Shown one piece after another: positions 26,844-34,807 of a DNA stretch of 64,000 bases. Every line of letters starts with the position of its first letter. Positions within the stretch are counted from its first letter, which is position 1. The position numbers and the translations under genes were made by a program. The notes under the pieces are model-generated. The model saw only the letters and a program-made list of their open reading frames with translations. It was not told the origin of the DNA and did no database searches. This DNA is from Seongchinamella sediminis (GTDB lineage: Bacteria > Pseudomonadota > Gammaproteobacteria > Pseudomonadales > Halieaceae), in NCBI RefSeq assembly GCF_003457605.1, contig NZ_QRAN01000016.1, positions 1 to 64,000 of the forward strand, in the 5' to 3' direction.

Positions 26844-28127
26844 CTAATGGCTGGGCAGGCTGCGCCGGTACAGCAGGGCGGCTGCCAGCAGCGTGTAAGC
26901 CAGGAAGCCGAAGTCCGCCAGCATCGCGGCGCCTGCCATCCAGGCAGGGCAGATGCCGGCGGTGGCCAGCAACAGCAGCGCCAGCGCCGCACAGTGCAAC
27001 AGGTACTGGCGCCGGGAACGGTGCTCGGGAATGATCAGGCCCATATGCGGCAAGTCTTTCAGCGCCTCGAAATTGCCCAGACAGCGGCGCTGCAGGTGCA
27101 GGTAGCTGAGGAAAGGCACCATCTTTTGCAGCATCCCCATGATCACCGAGATCGCAAAGCCGTAGATGCAGAGGATGCCCAGCGCCACCTGCCCCCGCGC
27201 CTGCCAGTGGCTGGCCAGCTGGTCTCCCAGGCCGTAGAGCAAGAGCACGGCGATTGCCGCAGTCGCCAGTGAGCCCAGCGAGAGGGCCCAGAAGCGCGCG
27301 GTGATATCAGCGATGCGCCGTTTGCGCTGGCCCAGCAGGCGCAGTGACAGCAGTGCATAGCCACTGGCGCTGGCGCACAGCAGCAGCAGGGCAACAGCCT
27401 GGGCGGTCGGTGAGGTAAAGACGCTCAGCGCAAGCAGTGCAGCAAACACGGCCACCGGCAGGGCGCGGGCCAGGGCCCTGGGATAGCCGGGGGTAACATG
27501 AAACATCGGGATCACCTGGTAACTGGCCCCCATGACCAGTAGCAGGGTCCAGCCAGCCAGGCCCCACCCCAGGTGCAGGTTGGTGATGTTTGTCGGTGGC
27601 TCAGGCGCCGCCAGGCCGGCCCAGGCCGCGGCGCGCCAGAGCCCCAGTACCACGGTCAGCAGCAGTGAAAGTGCTGCCAGGCGGATGCTGAAGATTGCAT
27701 CGCCGCCCAGCGGCCGCAGCAGCAGTGAAGCCAGCGGCAGCAAAAAGCTGGCGAAGGCCAGCACCAGCGCCAGGCCGGCCCAGGGGAGCAGGCGATACTC
27801 ATTGAAGACAAAGCCGCCAGCCAGCAACAGGACCCCCGCGAGCAGTAACAGATGCACCGTTGTGGCGGCCGCGGCGCCCCCGGGTACCAGGTGGCCGCTG
27901 ATAACCGGCACCAGTTGCAGCATTGCGCCGAGCATCACCATGGCCATAAAACCCAGGGTGAGCAGGTGAGTGATGCCCAGCAGGGCAGGATGCAGCGCTT
28001 GTTGCAGGGCGCCGCCATCGGCCAGCAACAGGGCAAGCGCCGCGAGTATGCCCATACAGGGTGCGGTGAGGAAAAATCGCAGCGGAATGTGCAGCGGCGG
28101 AATGACCTCCAGTGACAGGCCCTGCAT
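26844..28127 (-). CDS. Polytopic membrane protein of the NO module, NnrS / haem-copper-oxidase-subunit-I-like
   Basis: About 427 residues with roughly 12 hydrophobic helices. Conserved His/Asn-containing helices are visible: GITHLLTLGFMAMVMLGAMLQ, NLHLGWGLAGWTLLLVMGASYQVIPMFHV, MLQKMVPFLSYLHLQRR. These resemble NnrS-like proteins or degenerate cytochrome-oxidase subunit I proteins often found next to NO reductase. The start may be ATG 28127 or TTG 28133, the latter overlapping the DUF2249 stop. Likely role: NO resistance or haem/copper handling for the reductase. Last gene of the norB operon. Confidence 0.65.
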   Translation of the reverse strand: MQGLSLEVIPPLHIPLRFFLTAPCMGILAALALLLADGGALQQALHPALLGITHLLTLGFMAMVMLGAMLQLVPVISGHLVPGGAAAATTVHLLLLAGVLLLAGGFVFNEYRLLPWAGLALVLAFASFLLPLASLLLRPLGGDAIFSIRLAALSLLLTVVLGLWRAAAWAGLAAPEPPTNITNLHLGWGLAGWTLLLVMGASYQVIPMFHVTPGYPRALARALPVAVFAALLALSVFTSPTAQAVALLLLCASASGYALLSLRLLGQRKRRIADITARFWALSLGSLATAAIAVLLLYGLGDQLASHWQARGQVALGILCIYGFAISVIMGMLQKMVPFLSYLHLQRRCLGNFEALKDLPHMGLIIPEHRSRRQYLLHCAALALLLLATAGICPAWMAGAAMLADFGFLAYTLLAAALLYRRSLPSH

Positions 28128-28129
28128 TC

Positions 28130-28387
28130 TCAAAGGACACCCGCTGCCTGCAGCGCCAGGCGGTCTGCCGGGTCGAAAATGATGATGGTGTAGTCTGCCT
28201 CTCCGGATTCGATGACCTGGCTTTTCAGCGACAGCCCTTGCGCAGTGTCCAGCAGAGGATAGGGAATGCGACGGTGCAGCATGTGCAGGTAGGTGCCCGG
28301 GGCGAGCTGGTGCAGGATTTCCGTGGCTCGCTGCAGTGGCTCGGGCGGAGCCATCTCGCGGGCGTCAAGGGTCAGCGCGCGCGGCAT
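28130..28387 (-). CDS. DUF2249 domain protein
   Basis: 85 residues matching the DUF2249 pattern: LTLDAREMAPPEPLQRATEILHQLAPG at the start, HRRIPYPLLD in the middle and ADYTIIIF at the end. DUF2249 proteins recur next to NO reductase, hemerythrin and nitrite-reduction genes, with a redox or NO-related role proposed but not established. It lies 36 nt after the hemerythrin gene and touches the downstream membrane protein gene. Confidence 0.8.
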   Translation of the reverse strand: MPRALTLDAREMAPPEPLQRATEILHQLAPGTYLHMLHRRIPYPLLDTAQGLSLKSQVIESGEADYTIIIFDPADRLALQAAGVL

Positions 28388-28423
28388 GTCGTCCAGGGCC
28401 GACTCGGTCAGGGTGAGCAGGCC

Positions 28424-28840
28424 CTAAAGCAGGTCATCGGCCTGGCCGGGGATAAGCTGGTCCATGATGGGGTAGAGAATATTTTCCTCCTTCATGTTGT
28501 GTTGCTGGGTCAGCATCATGAACGTTTCCCCCAGGCCCAGAAACTGCCGCGTGTCGCGACTGGCCAGCGCTTCCTCCATCTGTATCAGCAGGGCGCGCAT
28601 CTGTTCATGTTCCATGCGCATGACGCCGATAGGTCCCGCGGGGCCATTGGCGGCTTCCAGCGCCGGGAACAGCTGCCCCTCTTCCTTGTCGGTGATATGA
28701 CGCTCAAATTCCTCGCTGAAGGCGCGCCAGGCGCTATCAGCAGTGTCCCAGTCGCTGTTGTCGACCGCGGTCTCAGCAGCGGCATACAGTTCGTCACAGT
28801 GGCGGTGGTTGTCCTGCATGAGAGTGGCAATACTGGTCAT
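28424..28840 (-). CDS. Hemerythrin HHE-domain protein
   Basis: 138 residues from MTSIATLMQDNHRHCDEL; AGAGGA lies 9 nt upstream, which supports this start over 28933. Di-iron ligands of the HHE family can be placed at HRHCDELY, FERHITDKEEGQLFPAL, MEHEQM and QHNMKEENILYPIMD (His/Glu pairs). Such proteins bind O2 or NO or repair iron-sulfur clusters (YtfE/RIC-like). Position between norB and DUF2249 fits a role in nitrosative stress. Confidence 0.88.
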   Translation of the reverse strand: MTSIATLMQDNHRHCDELYAAAETAVDNSDWDTADSAWRAFSEEFERHITDKEEGQLFPALEAANGPAGPIGVMRMEHEQMRALLIQMEEALASRDTRQFLGLGETFMMLTQQHNMKEENILYPIMDQLIPGQADDLL

Positions 28841-28929
28841 AACGGCTTGTCCTCTGGGGATGTGATTGTGGCCGGTGATGTGGTGAACGCCCAGTATATC
28901 GGGGAAAACCTCGAATACCTTGATCTGAT

Positions 28930-31272
28930 TCAAGATATAGCGTGCTCGCCAGGCGGGCGCTTGACGTGGCGCATCCGACTGCTCATGAACCAGGCTACAG
29001 GCAGTACGCCACCGAAAATAAACAGCAGGCCGCCGCTGATCCTGGCCCAGGTCAGGGTCTGGAAAACCTTACCCTGGATGTAGGCGTCGGAGCGCGCGTA
29101 CCAATAACCGTGCTCCATGACCTTCCTGAGCTGGTCGAATCCGACCGGGAACAGGTCCAGCGCCACCATGAGCAGCAAGCCAATATTCAGGCTCCAGAAA
29201 GCGCGGCGGAGCAGGCGTGGGGGCCAGGCATGCTCCGGCAGCAGGTAGCGGGCACAGAACAACATGGCCGCCAGTGACAAATTGCCATAGACGCCCATGA
29301 ATGCCGCGTGACCGTGATTGACTGTCAGGTAGGTGCCGTGCTCGTAGTAGTTCACGATCGGCAGGTTGATGATAAAGCCGAACACGCCAGCGCCGAGGAA
29401 ATTCCAGAAGTTGACCCCGAGCAGAAACAGGAAGGCCGCGGACTGGCCAAAATGCTCGCGGTAACGGGCCCGAGTGACGCCCTGCTTGACCAGGCTGTCG
29501 GCGGGAAGTTTGCGGAATTGCCAGGCCTCCAGGGTCAGCAGGATCAGCGGCACTACCTGCAAGGTAGAAAAAATACTGCCCACCGCCAGGGTCGCCATCG
29601 GCTTGGCATTCCAGTAAAAATTGTGGCTGATACCCAGCAGGCCCGAGCCCAGGAACAGTAGCGCCGCAATGTATACCACCCGGGATGCGCCCTGGTGGCT
29701 GACGAAACCCATGAGGTACATGAAGTAGGCAACCAGTATCGTGGCGAAGACCTCAAAGAAAGCCTCCACCCACATATGAATCACCGCCCAGCGCCAGAAG
29801 TCCGCGATAACGAAATTTGTTTCCGGGGTGGCGACAAAACCAGACAAAAACAGCAGGGATACCGCGGTCACCGTGTACAGCAGCCAGTTGGGCAATTGCC
29901 ATGCCCGGCGCTTTTTCCATGCCGGGGCTATACCCCGGAACAGGATGAGCGCCCACAACAGCAGCACCAGCATTAACAGGGCCTGCCACAGTTTGCCCAT
30001 TTCGACGAACTCCCAGCCCTGGTTGCCGAGCAGGTTCCAGGCGCTTCCCAGTATTCCGGTGGGGGCGAGCAATATGCCGATAAGGTTGCCGAGGGTCATG
30101 AACACAATCAGGCAGAAAAGAATGTTGGTCAGCAGTAGCTGCCCCCTGATTTCACTGCCGGAAAATGTAGCCAGCAGGAAAATGGAAGCGCCGATCCAGC
30201 AGGCGGTAATCCATAGCAGCGCCAGTTGCAGGTGCCAGCTGCGCACCACGGTCAACGGCAGCCACTCGGAGACATTCCAGCCAAACAGCGTGTTCAGGCC
30301 GAGGAAATTGTGCACCGTGAGCACACCCGCGAATACCTGCATTAAAAACAGTAGTGCCGCGATCCAGAAAAACTTGTAGGTAGCCAGTTGCAGGCGGATG
30401 GGTTGGTACTCCTGCATTTGCTGCAGCGTGTTGGGTTCGGGCTTGCGCACACTGGACTTCCAGCCCACCAGCTCTGCAAAGCGGCCATGCAGGAACAGCA
30501 CAGCGCCGAGTCCCAGCATCAGCCCCAGGGTGCCGATAACACTCCAGAACAGCACGGGCTCCGGTGCGGTGTTGCCGGCATCCGGGTCGAATGGCCAGTT
30601 GTTGGTGTAGCTGTAGCTTGCGCCGGGTCGCTCCGCAGCGCTGACCCATGCCCCCCAGAAAAAGAAGGCGGCAAGGTCGTGCATGCTTTCGGCGCTGAGG
30701 TCCTGTAGCTCCGGCAGCTCGTTTCGGTGTTGCTTCAGCAGCAAGTCGCGGTAGTGCTGCTTGAGTTGCTCAAAGGCATAAACCTGCGCAAGGCTGAGCG
30801 TAATTTGCGCTGTGGCGGCATCGTGGCGATTCTGCTTGAGCTCACGCTGCACCCTGCTGCGCACGGCGTCCCGGGCAAAATCGCCCGCCTGCTCGCGCTG
30901 ATCAGCCTGCAGTTGCTGCCGGTAGAAACGCTGCATTGCACTGCTGACCTGGTGGAGCGCATCGGCGGTGAAGTCGGGACCGCGGCCGGCGCCGTCGCCA
31001 AACATGCTGCCAAATTCCATTAGCGCTCGCTGCAGGAAAATAACCTGCCCGTTGATGATATTTCGCTCGCTGATAATGACCCTGCCGTCGTCAGTCACCA
31101 TATCGACGCGCGGAGGGGCATCGGTATAGGTGCGAGAACCGACAAACAGCAGGCTGCCGACGCCGGTGAACGTGACGAATAACAGGGGCAGCCACCAGTT
31201 ACCGGGAGTCATTACCCATTTCTGCCAGACCGGGACCGGTTTCCTGGTTTTGCGATTGCTTGAAGCGGACAT
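28930..31272 (-). CDS. norZ: Quinol-dependent nitric oxide reductase (qNOR)
   Basis: 780 residues, the length of single-subunit qNORs (the family is also called qNorB). The N-terminal periplasmic region (NIINGQVIFLQRALMEFGSMFGDGAGRGPDFTADALH) replaces the NorC subunit, and the rest is a haem-copper-oxidase-type helical core with the metal-binding His in HLQLALLWITACWIGAS, WAVIHMWVEAFFEVFAT (with the catalytic-type Glu pair), and NHGHAAFMGVYGN. It reduces NO to N2O with electrons from quinol. Start 31272 has AAGGAG 8 nt upstream. First gene of the norZ-hemerythrin-DUF2249-NnrS-like operon. No nitrite reductase is seen in the window, so NO detoxification is as likely as denitrification. Confidence 0.93.
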   Translation of the reverse strand: MSASSNRKTRKPVPVWQKWVMTPGNWWLPLLFVTFTGVGSLLFVGSRTYTDAPPRVDMVTDDGRVIISERNIINGQVIFLQRALMEFGSMFGDGAGRGPDFTADALHQVSSAMQRFYRQQLQADQREQAGDFARDAVRSRVQRELKQNRHDAATAQITLSLAQVYAFEQLKQHYRDLLLKQHRNELPELQDLSAESMHDLAAFFFWGAWVSAAERPGASYSYTNNWPFDPDAGNTAPEPVLFWSVIGTLGLMLGLGAVLFLHGRFAELVGWKSSVRKPEPNTLQQMQEYQPIRLQLATYKFFWIAALLFLMQVFAGVLTVHNFLGLNTLFGWNVSEWLPLTVVRSWHLQLALLWITACWIGASIFLLATFSGSEIRGQLLLTNILFCLIVFMTLGNLIGILLAPTGILGSAWNLLGNQGWEFVEMGKLWQALLMLVLLLWALILFRGIAPAWKKRRAWQLPNWLLYTVTAVSLLFLSGFVATPETNFVIADFWRWAVIHMWVEAFFEVFATILVAYFMYLMGFVSHQGASRVVYIAALLFLGSGLLGISHNFYWNAKPMATLAVGSIFSTLQVVPLILLTLEAWQFRKLPADSLVKQGVTRARYREHFGQSAAFLFLLGVNFWNFLGAGVFGFIINLPIVNYYEHGTYLTVNHGHAAFMGVYGNLSLAAMLFCARYLLPEHAWPPRLLRRAFWSLNIGLLLMVALDLFPVGFDQLRKVMEHGYWYARSDAYIQGKVFQTLTWARISGGLLFIFGGVLPVAWFMSSRMRHVKRPPGEHAIS

Positions 31273-31350
31273 TCGCGGACTCCTTCCAGTCATGCTGAAA
31301 AATAGGGCGTCGCCGCGTCCTGCTATATCAGGTCGCTGCGATAAGGCGTG

Positions 31351-31367
31351 TCACGCAAGTTGCGTGA
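31351..31367. promoter_or_regulatory. Perfect 8-1-8 palindrome upstream of the NO reductase gene
   Basis: TCACGCAA-G-TTGCGTGA lies 79-95 nt before the norZ start in the divergent norZ/ubiU region. It is a symmetric operator-like sequence and does not fit the NsrR or NorR consensus I know. An NO-responsive or other dimeric regulator is inferred from position only. Confidence 0.4.
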
Positions 31368-31464
31368 TGAATGTGAATCGAGACTGAAAACAAGTCGCCC
31401 TTTGCACCACGAGCCGTTTTTACCGCGGCGCGGGCAGGGAACTAGCAGGTAAATGGTGCCGAAG

Positions 31465-31478
31465 TTGATGTCGATCAA
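31465..31478. promoter_or_regulatory. FNR/Anr/Dnr-type box upstream of ubiUV
   Basis: TTGATGTCGATCAA is a perfect TTGAT-N4-ATCAA site. Its centre (31471.5) is placed so that a -10 hexamer TATTAT at 31501-31506 falls exactly at -12 to -7 when the box is at -41.5, the class II FNR arrangement, giving a start near 31513 and ubiU at 31565. The box also lies about 200 nt before norZ on the other strand but without a matching -10 there. Confidence 0.8.
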
Positions 31479-31564
31479 GTTAAGCGGCTGTCTCCGCCCC
31501 TATTATGTGGTCCGCCGGGAAACCGGTTACTGGATTATTATCACTGCTACCGGCCTGGAGTTTC

Positions 31565-32560
31565 ATGGAACTGGTATGTCCCGCGGGGAATTACCCCATG
31601 TTGAAAGCCGCTGTCGACAATGGCGCTGACGCTGTCTACATCGGTTTTAAAGACGACACCAATGCCCGGCACTTCGCCGGTCTCAATTTCAATGACGGCA
31701 CGGCCCAGAGAGCGGTGCGCTACGCCCAGGATCGCGGCCGCAAGGTTTTCGTGGCGATCAACACCTATCCCCAGCCGTCGGGATGGGAGCGTTGGCAGCG
31801 GGCTGTCGATCTCTCGGCGGAGCTCGGTGTCGACGCGCTGATCATTGCCGATACCGGCGTGCTCGCCTATGCCGCCACACAGCATCCGGGAATACCCAGG
31901 CACCTGTCGGTGCAGGGTTCGGCGACCAATATCGAGGCACTGCGGTTTTACAGTGAGCAGTTCGGCATTCGCCGCGCGGTTATTCCGCGGGTACTGTCCC
32001 TGTCCCAGGTGGAGCATCTGGCGGCGCAAAGCCCGGTGGAACTGGAGGTGTTCGGTTTTGGCAGCCTCTGTGTGATGGTGGAGGGGCGCTGCCTGCTCTC
32101 CTCTTATGCCACCGGGGAATCGCCCAATACCCGCGGTGCCTGCTCGCCCGCCAGTGCTGTGCGCTGGGAAGATACCCCAGATGGACTGGAGTCGCGCCTG
32201 AACGGCGTGCTTATCGATCGTTACCAGCAAGGGGACCCCGCTGGCTACCCGGTGGTATGCAAAGGCCGCTTTGATGTCGCCGGCTCCACCTATCACGCCA
32301 TAGAGGAACCGACCAGCCTCAACACCCTCGAGCTGCTGCCGCAGCTCCAGGCGGCGGGTATCGGGGCCATCAAGATAGAGGGTCGCCAGCGCAGTGTTGC
32401 CTATATCGAGAAAGTGGCCAGGGTCTGGCGCGAAGCCATCGATCGTTGTGCCGCCGACCCCGCAAGCTTCCGCCCGGAGCCGCGCTGGATGCAGGCGCTG
32501 GCCGGGGTTTCCGAGGGGACCCAGACCACCCTGGGGGCCTACCACCGCCCGTGGCAGTGA
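31565..32560 (+). CDS. ubiU: UbiU, O2-independent ubiquinone hydroxylation protein (peptidase U32 family)
   Basis: 331 residues. Starts MELVCPAGNYPMLKAAVDNGADAVYIGF, the U32 signature. The four [4Fe-4S] ligands fall at Cys169, Cys176, Cys193 and Cys232, identical to the published E. coli UbiU positions. With UbiV it hydroxylates the ubiquinone ring without O2, using prephenate as oxygen donor in E. coli, allowing ubiquinone synthesis under denitrifying or anaerobic conditions. Start 31565 is chosen over 31505 by homology, with GGAG 4 nt upstream. ubiV follows after 35 nt. Controlled by the FNR box at 31465. Confidence 0.95.
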   Translation: MELVCPAGNYPMLKAAVDNGADAVYIGFKDDTNARHFAGLNFNDGTAQRAVRYAQDRGRKVFVAINTYPQPSGWERWQRAVDLSAELGVDALIIADTGVLAYAATQHPGIPRHLSVQGSATNIEALRFYSEQFGIRRAVIPRVLSLSQVEHLAAQSPVELEVFGFGSLCVMVEGRCLLSSYATGESPNTRGACSPASAVRWEDTPDGLESRLNGVLIDRYQQGDPAGYPVVCKGRFDVAGSTYHAIEEPTSLNTLELLPQLQAAGIGAIKIEGRQRSVAYIEKVARVWREAIDRCAADPASFRPEPRWMQALAGVSEGTQTTLGAYHRPWQ

Positions 32561-32595
32561 TGGCCCTGTCATTCACAGTAACAGAGTAATCCGCT

Positions 32596-33498
32596 ATGCA
32601 TTTATCGCTGGGCCCCATCCTGTATTTCTGGCCGCGCGACACCATGGAGCAGTTCTACCAGGAGATGATCAACGCTCCGGTGGAGGTGATATACCTGGGC
32701 GAAACGGTCTGCCACAAGCGGCGGAGTTTCAAGGCCGCCGAGTGGATAGAGCTGGCCAAGCAGTTGAGCCTGGCGGGCAAGCAGACAGTCCTGTCGACCC
32801 TTGCGCTGATCGAGGCCGGTTCCGAACTGGGCGGGGTCAAACGCCTGTGCCGCAATGGTGAACTGTTGGTGGAAGCCAATGAGATGGGTGCCGTGCAGCT
32901 GGTCAATGAGCAGCAGTTGCCTTTCGTCGGGGGCGCCACGCTCAATATTTACAATGCCCACACCCTGCAACACCTGGTGGGTATGGGCTTGCGGCGCTGG
33001 GTGATGCCGGTGGAGCTGTCCCGGGATACCCTGGGCGACATCCTGGCCGACAGCAGGCGGCTGGGCATCGCCGGTGAGCTGGAAACCGAGGTGTTCAGCT
33101 TTGGCCATATGCCGCTGGCGTATTCCGCGCGCTGCTTCACCGCCCGCCACCACAACCTGCCCAAGGACGAATGCCAGCTTAAGTGCATTGACTACCCCGA
33201 CGGCCTGCCGATGCGGAGTCAGGAGGGCGAGGAATTTTTCAAGCTCAACGGTATCCAGACCCAGTCAGGCCGGATCCAGCACCTGCTGCCGCACTGGCGT
33301 TCGCTGGCCGAGTTGGGGGTGGACTACATGCGCATCAGTCCGCAGGCGCAGCACACTGCCGCAATAGTCGCGCAGTATCACGCGGCTATTCAGGGTGAAG
33401 ATGACGCCGATTGCAGTGTCGAGAGACTGGTGAGCGCGCCTCTGTGTGACGGTTACTGGCTGGACCAGCCCGGGATGGAGATCATCGCCCGGGTCTGA
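32596..33498 (+). CDS. ubiV: UbiV, O2-independent ubiquinone hydroxylation protein (peptidase U32 family)
   Basis: 300 residues beginning MHLSLGPILYFWPRDTMEQF. Cluster ligands Cys39 (YLGETVCHKRRSF), Cys180, Cys193 and Cys197 (ARCFTARHH...DECQLKC) match the E. coli UbiV numbering exactly. It forms a heterodimer with UbiU. The operon ends here; ubiT converges from the other strand, its stop 28 nt away. Confidence 0.95.
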   Translation: MHLSLGPILYFWPRDTMEQFYQEMINAPVEVIYLGETVCHKRRSFKAAEWIELAKQLSLAGKQTVLSTLALIEAGSELGGVKRLCRNGELLVEANEMGAVQLVNEQQLPFVGGATLNIYNAHTLQHLVGMGLRRWVMPVELSRDTLGDILADSRRLGIAGELETEVFSFGHMPLAYSARCFTARHHNLPKDECQLKCIDYPDGLPMRSQEGEEFFKLNGIQTQSGRIQHLLPHWRSLAELGVDYMRISPQAQHTAAIVAQYHAAIQGEDDADCSVERLVSAPLCDGYWLDQPGMEIIARV

Positions 33499-33526
33499 TG
33501 CTTTCGCCGCAGGCGGCTCGCAAGGC

Positions 33527-34015
33527 TCAGGAGAAGGCCTCTGCGAAATCAGCGCCCACGCCGATTGCCTGGTTGAACATCCACGGAAATTCGTCCAGGT
33601 CGATGCTGTCCACCAGGTTTTTTACCTGTAATCCCAGCTCGGTGTCACCTTCTATGACCAGGCGCCGCTGGAAGAACAGGGTATCAGCATCCTCGCGCCG
33701 GCTCGCCAGCAGGAGGAACTCCCGGCTGTCGCCGCTAATGCAGCCCTCGGCGCAATCGCTGCCCTGCACGAACACCAGCTGAGGTCCCAGCTTGGTGATG
33801 CCCCAGTCGTAACCCAGGTCCTTGATGCGGATGCGCATGATGCGGCCCTGGAGAAAATCGAGATCGTCACTTTCAATCTGCTCGCGCAGCAGTTGATTGG
33901 CCAACTGTTCGGCCGCCAGCAGCTGCAGTGGCCGGGGAAGGACCTGCAGTGGCATACGCCATGGCAGGTGCCGGACCAGGGGCAGGGAGGCAAGCCGGAG
34001 TGGAATCGTTTTCAT
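33527..34015 (-). CDS. ubiT: UbiT, SCP2-domain accessory factor of anaerobic ubiquinone synthesis
   Basis: 162 residues with an SCP2 lipid-binding fold: N-terminal LPWRMPLQVLPRPLQLLAAEQLANQLLREQI, central FLQGRIMRIRIKDLG, and the C-terminal DTLFFQRRLVIEGDTELGLQVKNLVDSIDL pattern of UbiT/YhbT. UbiT is thought to carry prenylated quinone intermediates for UbiUV. It is convergent with ubiUV and has its own FNR-type box at 34072. Confidence 0.92.
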   Translation of the reverse strand: MKTIPLRLASLPLVRHLPWRMPLQVLPRPLQLLAAEQLANQLLREQIESDDLDFLQGRIMRIRIKDLGYDWGITKLGPQLVFVQGSDCAEGCISGDSREFLLLASRREDADTLFFQRRLVIEGDTELGLQVKNLVDSIDLDEFPWMFNQAIGVGADFAEAFS

Positions 34016-34071
34016 TGCAGGTCAACCCGAAGAACAGGGGACCAATCATGCCTGTGTGAGCCTGCCGTGCC

Positions 34072-34085
34072 TTGACTCAGATCAA
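34072..34085. promoter_or_regulatory. FNR/Anr/Dnr-type box upstream of ubiT
   Basis: TTGACTCAGATCAA differs from TTGAT-N4-ATCAA at one position. It lies 56 nt before the ubiT start on the minus strand. A -10-like CATGAT (minus strand, 34050-34045) sits within one base of the position expected for a box at -41.5. ubiT and ubiUV would thus be co-induced under low oxygen. Confidence 0.65.
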
Positions 34086-34210
34086 TCTGGTGCAGACCAG
34101 AACTTAGCGCTTGCCGGAGAGCAGGCAATCCTTGCCGATGCGGCGCAGCAACCAACCGGCCCCAGGGGGCTGGTCGCTGGTGGTTGCCTTGGCAGGGCCA
34201 GGTACGGCGC

Positions 34211-34807
34211 CTAACCATCCCGGCCCGGCATGCCGGTGGCTATCGAGCGCTCGATATCCTCGGGCCGGTCGATGTCCCGGTGAATGCCCGCATCGGCCAC
34301 CGCCAGCGCCACGACCCGGTCGGCGTGCCGCTGCACGAGCTCGCGGGCGCCGACGTCGCCGCCCAGTTCCGCCAGCGGCTGAAAAAAGCACCTGCCGAAG
34401 CCGACCGGATGGCCGCGCCGGCCATTGCAGGTGGGGACGCAGATCAACCCGGGGGACAGTGAGTCCGCCACAGCCCGGTAGGTGTCTGCCGTCACCCAGG
34501 GCATGTCGGCCAGTGCAATCAATACGCCGTCCCAATCCGGCAGCTGGCTTGCCCCCTCGGCGAGGGTGGCCCCCATGCCGGCACTGGCAGTGCGGCAGCG
34601 ATAGACAGGAAAGCCCCGCTCTGTCACCGACGCGGCCAGTTCACGGTCCTCGGTATCCAGGCATACCAGAGCCGGCAGGCCACTGCGGCGAAGCTCGTCC
34701 AGGAATACATCGATAAGGGCCCGGCCGCCCGGTAACAGTGCCAGGCGTTTATCCGCGCCGAACCTGCGACTGCGTCCGGCGGCCAGCACCAGTACGCCGA
34801 CCGTCAC
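34211..34807 (-). CDS. MobA/MocA-like nucleotidyltransferase for molybdenum cofactor
   Basis: 198 residues with the NTP-transferase start VGVLVLAAGRSRRFGADKRLALLPGG (LAAGxSxRxGxxK) and LIALADMPWVTADTY, the MocA/MobA family. MocA makes molybdopterin cytosine dinucleotide used by xanthine-oxidase-family hydroxylases. The GTG start overlaps the XdhC stop as GTGA, so the two are coupled. Together they most likely mature the CoxL-type hydroxylase encoded at 48580. Confidence 0.88.
   Translation of the reverse strand: MTVGVLVLAAGRSRRFGADKRLALLPGGRALIDVFLDELRRSGLPALVCLDTEDRELAASVTERGFPVYRCRTASAGMGATLAEGASQLPDWDGVLIALADMPWVTADTYRAVADSLSPGLICVPTCNGRRGHPVGFGRCFFQPLAELGGDVGARELVQRHADRVVALAVADAGIHRDIDRPEDIERSIATGMPGRDG

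Noticed and set aside
31330-31360. Sigma54 promoter for norZ next to the palindrome
   Set aside because: The minus-strand sequence TGACACGCCTTATCGC lacks the GG of the -24 element and the correct GC spacing.
31430-31478. FNR box at 31465 as class II activator site of norZ
   Set aside because: No -10-like hexamer at the required distance on the minus strand, and it would give a leader of about 158 nt. The plus-strand ubiU promoter fits exactly.
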